Source: Alphaproteobacteria bacterium (GTDB lineage Bacteria; Pseudomonadota; Alphaproteobacteria; Micropepsales; Micropepsaceae). Taken from it: DNA of 41,590 nucleotides. This document shows positions 1 through 8,433 of this stretch, piece after piece. The notes beneath the pieces were generated by a model. The model was not told the DNA's origin. It did not search any database and saw only the letters and a list, made by a program, of their open reading frames with translations. Within the stretch, counting starts at the first letter, position 1. The number at the start of each line of letters is the position of its first letter. Made by a program: the position numbers and the translations under genes. The DNA lies in contig JAHFQC010000040.1 of the NCBI GenBank assembly GCA_023259375.1, positions 1 through 41,590 of the forward strand, written 5' to 3'.

Positions 1-1084
1 GGATTGGCGACAGCGGCGGCACGTACCAGACCATCGGCAAGGTGCGATATTCCGGATGCAGCGGGAACGCGACTTTCCATTCCATCGCCAGCTTCCATAC
101 CGGCGACTTCTTGGCGGACTCGATCCACGCCTCAGGCACGCCATCGGCCGCAGCCTGGGCCTGCACTGCCGGATCGTTGGGATCGAGGAACACCGAGAGC
201 TGGCTCTCGTAAAGATCGCCCTCGTCCGGCGCCGACGCCGCTTCGGAAATGCGGTCGGCATCATACAGCACCACGCCGAGATAGCGGATGCGGCCGACGC
301 AAGTTTCCGAGCACACGGTCGGCAGTCCGGCTTCCAAACGCGGATAGCACAGGGTGCACTTTTCCGACTTGCCGGATTGCCAGTTGTAATAGATTTTCTT
401 GTACGGGCAGCCCGACACGCACATGCGCCAGCCGCGGCACTTGTCCTGATCGATCAGAACGACGCCGTCTTCCTCGCGCTTGTAGATCGCGCCCGACGGG
501 CACACCGCGGCGCAAGCCGGATTGAGGCAATGCTCGCACAGGCGCGGCAGATACATCATGAAGGTGTTTTCGAATTCGCCCTGGATCGCCTTTTCGATGC
601 CTTCGAAATTGGCGTCCTTGGAGCGCTTTTCGAATTCGCCGCCGAGGATTTCTTCCCAGTTGGGACCGCCCTCGATCTTCTCCATGCGTTCGCCGGTGAT
701 CAGCGAGCGCGGCCGCGCCGTCGGCATCGCCTTGGACGCCGGCGAATTCTGCAGGTGCTCGTAATCGAAGGTGAACGGCTCGTAGTAGTCGTCGATCTGC
801 GGCAGATCGGGATTGGCGAAGATCTTCGACAGGACCTTCAGTTTGCCGCCCATCTTGGGCTTCAACTGGCCGCCGGCATCGAGTTCCCAGCCGCCGTTCC
901 ACTTTTCCTGGTTCTCCCACTCCTTGGGAAAACCGACGCCGGGCTTGGTTTCGACATTGTTGAACCACGCGTACTCGACGCCTTCGCGCGAGGTCCAGAC
1001 ATTCTTGCAGGTGACCGAACAGGTGTGACACCCGATGCACTTGTCGAGGTTCAGCACCATCGCGATTTGAGCCCGTATTTTCAT
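1..1084 (-). CDS. narH: Respiratory nitrate reductase beta subunit (partial, 3' end outside window)
   Basis: Iron-sulfur electron-transfer subunit of the membrane-bound nitrate reductase; it carries electrons from the NarI cytochrome to NarG on the cytoplasmic face. About 361 codons are visible, starting MKIRAQIAMVLNLDKCIGCH; the remainder lies beyond base 1. All four cluster motifs are present: CIGCHTCSVTC near the N-terminus, CEHCLNPACAAVCP, CRGWRMCVSGCP and CTLCYPRLEAGLPTVC. The Trp in CRGW replaces a Cys, as in known NarH proteins where this site holds a [3Fe-4S] cluster. The start ATG (1084-1082) shares one base with the narG stop codon (TGATG), so the two are translationally coupled. 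narJ and narI are expected further left. Identification is secure. Confidence 0.97.
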   Translation of the reverse strand, partial: MKIRAQIAMVLNLDKCIGCHTCSVTCKNVWTSREGVEYAWFNNVETKPGVGFPKEWENQEKWNGGWELDAGGQLKPKMGGKLKVLSKIFANPDLPQIDDYYEPFTFDYEHLQNSPASKAMPTARPRSLITGERMEKIEGGPNWEEILGGEFEKRSKDANFEGIEKAIQGEFENTFMMYLPRLCEHCLNPACAAVCPSGAIYKREEDGVVLIDQDKCRGWRMCVSGCPYKKIYYNWQSGKSEKCTLCYPRLEAGLPTVCSETCVGRIRYLGVVLYDADRISEAASAPDEGDLYESQLSVFLDPNDPAVQAQAAADGVPEAWIESAKKSPVWKLAMEWKVAFPLHPEYRTLPMVWYVPPLSPI

Positions 1085-4000
1085 CACACGGCCTCCACCG
1101 CTGTTTCTTCCATCCAGTCCACCTTCGAAAGTTTTCGTACCACCACGAACTCGTCGCGGTTGGATCCGACCGTGCCGTAATAGTTGAAGCCGTAGCTCTG
1201 CTGGGCGTAGCCGCCGATCATGTGGGTCGGCTTGAGCACGGTGCGCGTCACGGAATTGTGGATGCCGCCGCGGGTGCCGGTGATTTCCGAGCCGGGCACG
1301 TTCACGATCTTCTCCTGGGCGTGGTACATCATCACCATGCCCTCGGGCACGCGTTGCGAGACCACCGCCCGCGCCACCAGCGCACCGTTGGCATTGTAGG
1401 CTTCGATCCAGTCGTTATCGACGATGCCCGCCTTCTTGGCGTCGATCTCGCTCATCCACACGATCGGTCCGCCGCGCGACAAGGTCAGCATCAACAGATT
1501 GTCGGTATAGGTGGAGTGAATGCCCCACTTCTGATGCGGTGTGATGAAGTTGAGCACGACCTGCTTGTGGCCGTTCTCCTTGGTATCGATGATCGGTTTG
1601 ATCGTTTTGGTGTCGATCGGCGGACGATAAACCACCATCTGCTCGCCGAACGCCGTCATCCAGGGATGATCCTGGAACAGTTGCTGACGGCCGGTAATGG
1701 TGCGCCACGGGATCAGCTCGTGCACGTTGGTGTAGCCGGCGTTGTAGCAGACCTTCTCGGACTCGATGCCCGACCAGGTCGGCGACGAGATGATCTTCTT
1801 CGGTTGGGCCTGGATATCGCGATAACGGATCTTCTCGTCTTCCTTGGCTTCGGCGAGATGGGTGTGATCGCGACCCGTCGCCTGCCCCAACGCTTGCCAC
1901 GCGCGCACGGCCACTTCGCCGTTGGTCTCGGGCGCCAGCGACAGGATAACTTCGGTGGCGTCGATATCAGTGTCGATGCGCGGCAAACCCTTGGCCGGAC
2001 CAGCGGCGGTGATGCCGTTGAGCTTGCCGATCAGATCGACTTCATGCTCGGTCTTCCAGGCGATGCCTTTGCCGCCGTTGCCGATGGAGGTCATCAGCGG
2101 CCCGAGCGCGGTGAAGCGGGAATAGACGTTGGGATAATCGCGCTCGACCACCGCCACCGTCGCCATAGTCTTGCCCGGCTGCGGTTCGATTTCACCGCGG
2201 CCCCAATCCTTGACGCCAAACGCCTGACCGAGTTCGCCGGGGGTGTCGTGCTGCAGCGGGACCAGAACGACATCTTTTTCCTTGCCCAGCACTTCCGGCG
2301 CGATGGCCGAGAAGGTCTTGGCGAGGCCCTTGTAGATTTCCCAGTCGCTCTTGCTCTCCCACACGGGATCGACCGCGGCCGACAGCGGGTGGATGAAGGG
2401 GTGCATGTCGGAAGTGTTGAGATCGTTCTTCTCGTACCAGCTCGCGGTCGGCAGCACGATGTCGGAATAGACGCAAGTGGTCGACATGCGGAAATCGAGC
2501 GTCACGACGAGATCGAGTTTTCCTTCCGGCGCCTGATCGTGCCAGACGACATCCGACGGCTTTTGATCGCCGGTTTCGCCCAGGTCCTTGCCCTGCACGC
2601 CGTGCGTGGTGCCGAGCAGATGCTTGAGGAAATACTCGTGCCCCTTACCGCTGGAGCCGAGGATGTTGGAGCGCCAGACAAACAGGTTGCGCGGCCAATT
2701 GGCGGGATTGTCGGGATCGAGACACGACAGTTTCAGATCGCCCGACGCGAGGCCATCACGGACATAATCCTTGGCGTCCTTGCCGGCGGCTTCGGCCGCG
2801 CGCGCGACCTCTAGCGGATTGGTTTGCAACTGCGGCGCCGACGGCAGCCAGCCCATGCGCTCGGCTCGGACATTGAAGTCGATCAGACTGCCGGACCATT
2901 CCTTCTTGTCGGCCAGCGGCGACAGAATCTCGTCAACAGCCAGCGTTTCATAGCGCCACTGGTCGCTGTGGGCGTACCAGTACGAGGTCGCATTCATCTG
3001 GCGCGGCGGACGGGCCCAGTCGAGTGCAAACGCCAGCGGCAGCCAGCCGGTCTGCGGGCGCAGCTTTTCCTGGCCGACATAATGCGACCAGCCGCCGCCT
3101 TCCTGACCAACGCATCCGCACATCACCAGCATGTTGATGATGCCGCGGTAATTCATGTCCATGTGGTACCAGTGATTGATACCGGCGCCGAGAATGACCA
3201 TCGACTTGCCGTTGGTCTTTTCGGCGTTCTTGGCGAAGGCGCGCGCGGTGGCGATCACTTGGCTGCGCGGTACGCCGGTGATCTTCTCCTGCCACGCGGG
3301 CGTGTACGGCACATCATCATCGAAGCTCTTGGCGACATTCTCGCCGCCGAGGCCGCGATCAACGCCGTAATTGGCGCACAACAGATCGAACACGGTGGTG
3401 ACGTAGGCCTCGCCATCGGCGAGCTTGACTTTGCGCACCGGGACATGGCGCGGCAGCACCTCGTCGTGATCGGTGCCGGTGAAGTAATCGTGATGCTGGC
3501 CGCCGAAATATGGGAACGCGACCGGCAGCACGTCATCGCGGGTTTCGAGGGTGGAAAGCACCAGCGGCGTGTCAGCGCCGGCGGCCTTCTCTTCCAGATT
3601 CCATTTGCCCTTTTCGCCCCAGCGGAAACCGATGGAGCCGTTGGGAACCACCGCCGCGCCGCTCTGATCGAACGCGACCGTCTTCCAATCGGGATTGTTG
3701 CTCTCGCCGAGACCGCCGTCGAAATCGCTGGCGCGGACCAGACGCTCGGGCACATAGCGGCCGTTCTTCTCGGTCAGACGCACCAGGAACGGCATGTCGC
3801 TATAGCGGCGGCAGTAGTCGGTGAAGTACGGCACCTGCCGGTCGATGTGGAATTCCTTGAGGATGACATGACCGAACGCCATCGCCAGAGCGCTGTCGGT
3901 ACCTTGCTTGGGATGCAGCCAGAGATCGCCGAACTTCGCCGCTTCAGAATAGTCGGGCGAAATGACGACGCTCTTGGTGCCGCGATAGCGCGCCTCGGTA

Positions 4001-4800
4001 TAGAAATGGGCGTCGGGCGTGCGGGTCTGGGGAACGTTCGAGCCCCACAGCAGCAGGAACCCGGCATTGTACCAATCGGCACTTTCCGGCACGTCGGTCT
4101 GTTCGCCCCAGGTCTGCGGCGAAGACGGCGGCAGATCGCAGTACCAGTCATAGAATGACAGACACACGCCTCCCAACAGCGAGAGATAGCGCGTGCCTGC
4201 CGCATACGACACCATCGACATCGCCGGAATGGGCGAAAATCCCGCGACGCGGTCAGGGCCGTATTTCTTGATCGTATAGGCGTTGGCGGCGGCGACGATC
4301 TCGTTCGCCTCGTCCCATTGAACGCGAATGAAGCCACCGAGCCCGCGACGGGAGGTGTAGGCTTTGCGCTTGTCGGCGTCTTCGACGATCGAAGCCCAGG
4401 CCGCGACCGGGCTCATGGTCTTGCGCGCCTCACGCCACAGCCGCACCAGCGGCCCGCGGATCATCGGGTGCTTGAGGCGGTTCGCACTATAAAGATACCA
4501 GGAATAAGAAGCGCCGCGGGCGCAGCCGCGCGGTTCGTGGTTGGGCAGACCGGGGCGCGTGCGCGGATAGTCCGTCTGCTGCGTTTCCCAGGTGACGATG
4601 CCGCCTTTGACGTAGATCTTCCACGAGCACGAGCCGGTGCAGTTCACGCCATGGGTCGAGCGCACGATCTTGTCGTGGCTCCAACGCTGGCGGTAGGCGT
4701 TCTCCCACGAGCGGTCTTCATTGGTGGTCACACCGTGACCGTCGGAGAAAGTGCCTTCGTACTTCTTGAAGAACGTCAAGCGATCGAGGAAATGGCTCAT
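1084..4800 (-). CDS. narG: Respiratory nitrate reductase alpha subunit
   Basis: Catalytic molybdopterin subunit that reduces nitrate to nitrite in anaerobic respiration. The length of 1238 residues matches full-length NarG (about 1250). The N-terminal FS0 cluster ligands are visible as His50, Cys54, Cys58 and Cys93, and Asp222 in YDWYCDLPP is the expected molybdenum ligand. No twin-arginine signal is present, so the protein is of the cytoplasm-facing NarG type and not periplasmic NapA or an archaeal-type outward-facing NarG. A GAGG ribosome-binding site precedes the ATG. narK ends 20 bp upstream on the same strand and narH overlaps the stop, giving the order narK-narG-narH. Nothing suggests truncation or frameshift. 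Confidence 0.98.
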   Translation of the reverse strand: MSHFLDRLTFFKKYEGTFSDGHGVTTNEDRSWENAYRQRWSHDKIVRSTHGVNCTGSCSWKIYVKGGIVTWETQQTDYPRTRPGLPNHEPRGCARGASYSWYLYSANRLKHPMIRGPLVRLWREARKTMSPVAAWASIVEDADKRKAYTSRRGLGGFIRVQWDEANEIVAAANAYTIKKYGPDRVAGFSPIPAMSMVSYAAGTRYLSLLGGVCLSFYDWYCDLPPSSPQTWGEQTDVPESADWYNAGFLLLWGSNVPQTRTPDAHFYTEARYRGTKSVVISPDYSEAAKFGDLWLHPKQGTDSALAMAFGHVILKEFHIDRQVPYFTDYCRRYSDMPFLVRLTEKNGRYVPERLVRASDFDGGLGESNNPDWKTVAFDQSGAAVVPNGSIGFRWGEKGKWNLEEKAAGADTPLVLSTLETRDDVLPVAFPYFGGQHHDYFTGTDHDEVLPRHVPVRKVKLADGEAYVTTVFDLLCANYGVDRGLGGENVAKSFDDDVPYTPAWQEKITGVPRSQVIATARAFAKNAEKTNGKSMVILGAGINHWYHMDMNYRGIINMLVMCGCVGQEGGGWSHYVGQEKLRPQTGWLPLAFALDWARPPRQMNATSYWYAHSDQWRYETLAVDEILSPLADKKEWSGSLIDFNVRAERMGWLPSAPQLQTNPLEVARAAEAAGKDAKDYVRDGLASGDLKLSCLDPDNPANWPRNLFVWRSNILGSSGKGHEYFLKHLLGTTHGVQGKDLGETGDQKPSDVVWHDQAPEGKLDLVVTLDFRMSTTCVYSDIVLPTASWYEKNDLNTSDMHPFIHPLSAAVDPVWESKSDWEIYKGLAKTFSAIAPEVLGKEKDVVLVPLQHDTPGELGQAFGVKDWGRGEIEPQPGKTMATVAVVERDYPNVYSRFTALGPLMTSIGNGGKGIAWKTEHEVDLIGKLNGITAAGPAKGLPRIDTDIDATEVILSLAPETNGEVAVRAWQALGQATGRDHTHLAEAKEDEKIRYRDIQAQPKKIISSPTWSGIESEKVCYNAGYTNVHELIPWRTITGRQQLFQDHPWMTAFGEQMVVYRPPIDTKTIKPIIDTKENGHKQVVLNFITPHQKWGIHSTYTDNLLMLTLSRGGPIVWMSEIDAKKAGIVDNDWIEAYNANGALVARAVVSQRVPEGMVMMYHAQEKIVNVPGSEITGTRGGIHNSVTRTVLKPTHMIGGYAQQSYGFNYYGTVGSNRDEFVVVRKLSKVDWMEETAVEAV

Positions 4801-4820
4801 CGGGACCTCGGAAGATTGGA

Positions 4821-6128
4821 TCAGGCCTTGGCGTCGGAACGCATGAAGGCGACGGCAACGGCGATGGCGACCACGGCCAGCACGACGTAGGCGTAGAAGC
4901 CGTAAGCGTAACCGGCGCTGCCGACGCTATCGATCACCACGCCCAGCGCGGGCGGCAGGATGAAGCCGCCGGTGGCACCAAGTCCGCCGACCAGACCGGC
5001 GGCGCCGCCGACCGCATTCGGCACGTATTTCGGCACCATCTTGAAGACGGCGGCATTGGCCACGCCCATGCTGATGGCGATCAACAACTCGCCTGCCAAC
5101 GCCTGAGCGAAGTTTGCAGCAATGGCCAACAGCAACGCGCCCGCCAAGACACCCACGAAACTGACGACGGCCGTGCGCTCGCCACCGAAACGCTCCGCGA
5201 TCACGCCACCGGCGACGCGCATCACGGCTGCGAGCAACGCGAAGCCGAGGCCGCCGAGCATCCCGGCCGTCTTGACGTCGAGATGATGCATGTTGGCCCA
5301 ATAGACTGGGAACCAGACCGTCAGCGCCAGGAAGCCGCCGAACGACACGAAGTACAGCGCTACCAGACCCCAGCTACGGATGTCCTTGGCCGCCAGACCG
5401 AGCGCATCCCACACGGCGGTCTTGGGGAACAGCTCCTGCCCGCGCTCGCGCGCGATCTCGCGGCAAGTCACTTCCGGCAGGCCCATTTTGCGCAGCTGGA
5501 AGACATAGGCGTCACGGGTGAACACGGCATAGACGGTGGCGCCGATGGCCAGGAACACGAGCCAGGCGAGATACGACCCGCCCAGGCCCCAGGCGGCGAT
5601 GGCGTACGGCAGAATCAACGTGAACAGACCCGGCGCCAGATTGCCGAGACCGCCATAGGTGCCGAGCGCGGTGCCCTGACGCTTCTGCGGGAACCAGTAC
5701 GAGACTTGCGGAGCGCCGACCGAAAACGACGCCACACCACAGCCGCTGAGAAAGCCGAATACCAGCACGACCGGATAGACCGACGCCGTCAGCGTCTTCA
5801 TGGTCATCAGGACATAGACAAGTCCCGCCATGCCGATCAGCGACAATCCGAACAGCGTCAGCATCGGGATGCGGCCGCCGGCGCGGTCGACCCAGGCGCC
5901 GAACGGTATGCGAAGCAGCGAACCGGTGAGCTGCGGTGCGGCGACCAGAATGCCGAGCGCGAAGCCGCTCAGATGCATCTGTGCCTGGAAGAACTTCGCC
6001 GCCGGGCCGTAAAGCGCGACCGCGGCGAAGCCGATGAAGAAGCCCCAGGTCCCCATGGTCAAGCCACGGGATGGATTGCCGGACAAGCGCAGGGGCGTAC
6101 CCACTGCATTCGCGACGTTCGCTGCCAC
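4821..6128 (-). CDS. narK: Nitrate/nitrite transporter, NarK family (MFS)
   Basis: Inner-membrane carrier supplying nitrate to NarG and/or exporting nitrite. The 435 residues contain about 12 hydrophobic segments. Both nitrate-signature regions are present: one around SVGAPQVSYWFPQKRQGTAL and GGLGNLAPG, the other around GVANAAVFKMVPKYVPNAVG and GGLGATGGF. Arginines matching the two substrate-binding arginines of NarK are seen in LLRIPFGAWVD and VMRVAGGVIAERFG. The start is GTG (6128-6126), supported by a strong GGAGGAG six to seven bases upstream. Transcription probably starts in the control region shared with the divergent Rrf2-type regulator. One transporter domain only, so not a NarK1-NarK2 fusion. 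Confidence 0.95.
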   Translation of the reverse strand: MAANVANAVGTPLRLSGNPSRGLTMGTWGFFIGFAAVALYGPAAKFFQAQMHLSGFALGILVAAPQLTGSLLRIPFGAWVDRAGGRIPMLTLFGLSLIGMAGLVYVLMTMKTLTASVYPVVLVFGFLSGCGVASFSVGAPQVSYWFPQKRQGTALGTYGGLGNLAPGLFTLILPYAIAAWGLGGSYLAWLVFLAIGATVYAVFTRDAYVFQLRKMGLPEVTCREIARERGQELFPKTAVWDALGLAAKDIRSWGLVALYFVSFGGFLALTVWFPVYWANMHHLDVKTAGMLGGLGFALLAAVMRVAGGVIAERFGGERTAVVSFVGVLAGALLLAIAANFAQALAGELLIAISMGVANAAVFKMVPKYVPNAVGGAAGLVGGLGATGGFILPPALGVVIDSVGSAGYAYGFYAYVVLAVVAIAVAVAFMRSDAKA

Positions 6129-6258
6129 AGGACTCTCCTCCGTTCGTTTTACTTTTGGCTAGTTACGCAGCCCGTGTCTGGTTCGTACTTATCCGTAGGC
6201 TGAAGATCCCCCGACGGAACGACACGTCCGCCCCACACCTGCGAAAGACTCTCAAACA

Positions 6259-6310
6259 GGTATCTTGAATACCACTTCAAACTACGCTTTAATGTGGTAC
6301 TGTCAATACC
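6259..6310. promoter_or_regulatory. Divergent narK / Rrf2-regulator control region with two dyad operators
   Basis: Two 15-bp elements of the same form lie 37 bp apart: GGTATCTTGAATACC (6259-6273) and GGTACTGTCAATACC (6296-6310). A plausible plus-strand promoter sits between them, TTGAAT (6265-6270), 17-bp spacer, TTTAAT (6288-6293). The first dyad therefore covers the -35 and the second the start point of the regulator gene. On the minus strand TTGACA (6306-6301), 16-bp spacer and a weak TAGTTT (6284-6279) point toward narK. The layout suits autorepression and control of narK by the adjacent regulator. No TTGAT-N4-ATCAA FNR box was seen. Sequence symmetry is observed; binding is inference. 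Confidence 0.5.
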
Positions 6311-6327
6311 AGTTTGAGGACCACTCC

Positions 6328-6762
6328 TTGCGACTCCTTGCCTCAACCGACTTCGCGATGCGCACCCTGATGCTGCTCGCCAACCAACCCGATGGCGGAC
6401 CACTCAATGTCGAGACGCTGGCGGAGATGCTCGGCAACGTTTCGCGCAATCATCTTCACAAGGTGGTTCAAACACTTGCCGGATTGGGGTTGGTCCGTAC
6501 GATCCGCGGTAACGGCGGCGGCGTAGTGCTCGCGGTGGCGCCCGACACAATCAAAGTGGGAAAGCTGGTGCGCGATCTCGAAGGCGAGCAGCCGGTCGTC
6601 GAATGCTTCCGCACCGACGGCGGGGCTTGCACCTTGAGCGTAGGTTGCCGCTTGCGCTGCTATCTGCGCGATGCGCGCAACGCTTTCTTCCGCGATCTCG
6701 ATCAGCATACCATAGCGGACTGCCTGCCCAAAGCCGCGCGCCGCGCCAAGGAACCCGCATGA
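6328..6762 (+). CDS. Rrf2-family regulator, NsrR-like
   Basis: Small winged-helix repressor of the Rrf2 family; NsrR members sense nitric oxide through an iron-sulfur cluster. I place the start at TTG 6328, because GAGGA lies 7 bases upstream and the protein then begins MRLLASTDFAMRTLMLLA, the normal Rrf2 beginning; an earlier ATG at 6265 would add 21 unlikely residues. In this 144-residue form Asp8 and Cys93, Cys101 and Cys107 correspond to the Asp-plus-three-Cys cluster ligands known for Streptomyces NsrR, although the first Cys spacing (seven residues) is wider than usual. Its stop overlaps moeA (ATGA) and it diverges from narK. A role in nitrite/NO-responsive control of the nar genes is likely but inferred. 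Confidence 0.85.
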   Translation: MRLLASTDFAMRTLMLLANQPDGGPLNVETLAEMLGNVSRNHLHKVVQTLAGLGLVRTIRGNGGGVVLAVAPDTIKVGKLVRDLEGEQPVVECFRTDGGACTLSVGCRLRCYLRDARNAFFRDLDQHTIADCLPKAARRAKEPA

Positions 6763-7937
6763 TCCGATTCGAAGACTCTACCCGCCTTGTCGCCGAGCTG
6801 ACCAAACCGTTGGCGTCCGAAACAGTGCCGCTGGCGGAATGTGACGGCCGCGTGCTTGCCGCGCCGGTCGTCGCCGGGCGCAATGCCCCGGCTTTCGCGG
6901 TGTCGGCGATGGATGGCTATGCCGTGCGCGACGAGGATCTTCGCAGCGTACCGGTCACGTTGCTGGTGGCGGGCAAATCGTTTGCGGGCGGCAGCGTGCC
7001 GGATGCGATCGCCCCCGGCACCTGCGTGCGCGTCTTCACCGGCGCGGCGGTTCCGCCCGGCGCCGACCGGGTCGTCATTCAGGAAGATGTTACCGCCGCG
7101 GGCGCCCGCGCCGAGTTCCATCAGCCGCCCGGAGCGAGCCGCCACATCCGCGCGGCGGGATCGGATTTTGCGGTCGGCGATGTGCTGGTGCCCGCGGGCG
7201 TGCCGCTCAATCCGCAGCGCCTGGTCGCCGCAGCCGCCGCCGATGCGGCCGATCTCGCGGTGATAAGGCAGCCGCGGGTGTTCCTTCTGGCCAATGGCGA
7301 CGAGCTGCGGGCCCCGGGTTCGGCCGGTGCGGATCATCAGATTCCGGACAGTCTCACGCCCGCATTGGGCGCCTTCGTCCGGCGGGGGCACGGCCGCATT
7401 GCCGGTCAAAGCGTGTGTGGCGATGACCTGCCCCGTTTGCAGCGCGCCGCATCGGAGGCCGTCTCTCAGGCCGATGTCGTGGTGGTGACAGGCGGCGCCT
7501 CGGTCGGCGAACGCGATTTCGCCAAGACCATGTTCGCCGGTTTGGAGCTTGTCTTCGCCAAAGTCGCGATCCGCCCCGGCAAACCGGTGTGGCTCGGCAA
7601 AGTTGGAGAGACCATCGTGCTCGGCCTGCCGGGCAATCCGACCTCGGCGCTGGTGACTGCCCGCCTCTATCTGGCGCCCTTGCTCGCGGGTCTGGCCGGA
7701 TTCGATCCGGCACAGGCGTGGGAATGGCAGTCGCGGCCGCTGGCGGCACCGCTGGATAGCAACGGCGAACGCCATACCTTCCTGCGCGCGAAACGAAGCG
7801 GCGACGGCGTCGAAGCTTTGCGCGATCAGGATTCCGGCGCCCAGAAAGCCCTCGCCGCGGCGGAGTTCCTGATTTCGCGCCCGCCGAGCGCCCCGCGCGC
7901 CGAAGCGGGAACGCTGGTCGACACACTTCTTATATAG
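6759..7937 (+). CDS. moeA: Molybdopterin molybdenumtransferase MoeA
   Basis: Inserts molybdate into adenylylated molybdopterin in the last step of molybdenum cofactor synthesis, a cofactor that NarG needs. The 392-residue protein begins at ATG 6759 (MIRFEDSTRL), overlapping the stop of the Rrf2-type gene by four bases. Family signatures are seen: APAFAVSAMDGYAVRDED near residue 50, the central VVVVTGGASVGERD motif of the MoCF-binding domain, and IRPGKPVWLGK followed by VLGLPGNPTSALV. The length and ending, with the C-terminal beta domain near residues 310-390, fit MoeA. Placing moeA in the nar regulator operon links cofactor supply to nitrate reductase synthesis. Confidence 0.95.
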   Translation: MIRFEDSTRLVAELTKPLASETVPLAECDGRVLAAPVVAGRNAPAFAVSAMDGYAVRDEDLRSVPVTLLVAGKSFAGGSVPDAIAPGTCVRVFTGAAVPPGADRVVIQEDVTAAGARAEFHQPPGASRHIRAAGSDFAVGDVLVPAGVPLNPQRLVAAAAADAADLAVIRQPRVFLLANGDELRAPGSAGADHQIPDSLTPALGAFVRRGHGRIAGQSVCGDDLPRLQRAASEAVSQADVVVVTGGASVGERDFAKTMFAGLELVFAKVAIRPGKPVWLGKVGETIVLGLPGNPTSALVTARLYLAPLLAGLAGFDPAQAWEWQSRPLAAPLDSNGERHTFLRAKRSGDGVEALRDQDSGAQKALAAAEFLISRPPSAPRAEAGTLVDTLLI

Positions 7938-7946
7938 GGGACTCTC

Positions 7947-8285
7947 ATGCCCAAAGCGGCCAAACTGCCCGGCGGCGCGAAAATCATCGCCGAACGCCAT
8001 CCCGAAATCTGGGAAAGCTTCACCGAATTGGGCGAGCGCTGCGCCGAGGCCGGACCGTTGGACGCCCGCACGCGGCATCTGGTGAAACTGGCCTTCGCGG
8101 CGGGCGCCGGTCTCGAAGGTGCGGTCCATTCTCATACCCGCCGCGCGCTGGCCGACGGACTCACGGCCGACGAGCTGCGCCACGTCGCGCTACTCGCCAT
8201 CCCGACATTGGGCCTCGCCACGGCGGTACGCTCGCTGACTTGGATCGACGATATCGCCACCAAGGCAAAGAAGAAGCGGCGTTAG
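7947..8285 (+). CDS. Carboxymuconolactone decarboxylase / AhpD-like small protein
   Basis: A 112-residue all-helical protein of the CMD family. The core region RTRHLVKLAFAAGAGLEGAV followed by HSHTRRALADGLTADELRH matches the family pattern, but the CxxC of AhpD peroxidase partners is absent (the only Cys is near the N-terminus), so a thiol peroxidase function is not supported. It starts 9 bp after moeA, with GGGG just upstream, and so belongs to the regulator-moeA-CMD operon. The C-terminus is a basic KAKKKRR tail. Its role next to nitrate reductase genes is unknown; similar short CMD proteins do occur near Mo-enzyme and denitrification genes, which I state from general memory only. Confidence 0.8.
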   Translation: MPKAAKLPGGAKIIAERHPEIWESFTELGERCAEAGPLDARTRHLVKLAFAAGAGLEGAVHSHTRRALADGLTADELRHVALLAIPTLGLATAVRSLTWIDDIATKAKKKRR

Positions 8286-8309
8286 AAGACCAATTCGGAA
8301 ACCTGTGCG

Positions 8310-8431
8310 CTTACTTTCGTCATGGCTGGCCTCTGAGCCGGCCATCCAGTGCCAGAGCGAATACCAGCGCAGCTCCTGATTTCACAACCGTCTGGATGGC
8401 CGGGTCGAACGCCCGGCCATGACGAAGTGAG
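8310..8431. repeat. REP-like palindromic element between convergent genes
   Basis: A 122-bp inverted structure. The outer arms are CTTACTTTCGTCATGGC (8310-8326) and GCCATGACGAAGTGAG (8416-8431). Each half also forms its own hairpin: GGCTGGC with GCCGGCC on the left, and GGCCGGG with CCCGGCC around TCGAACG on the right. Elements reading TGGATGGCCGGG..CCCGGCCATGACG are common intergenic repeats in alphaproteobacteria. It lies between the ends of the CMD gene (+) and the GH42 gene (-) and could act as a bidirectional transcription stop. No target-site duplication or ORF was seen. Confidence 0.75.
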
Positions 8432-8433
8432 AT

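Noticed and set aside
1222..2814. Long plus-strand open frame (530 codons) within narG
   Set aside because: It is antisense to well-conserved NarG; such long antisense frames are expected in GC-rich genes and the translation is Arg/Gly/His-rich without family resemblance.
6265..6280. TTGAA-N6-TTCAA resembling an FNR/CRP-type site upstream of narK
   Set aside because: FNR sites need TTGAT-N4-ATCAA; the spacing is two bases too long and the motif overlaps the better-supported dyads.
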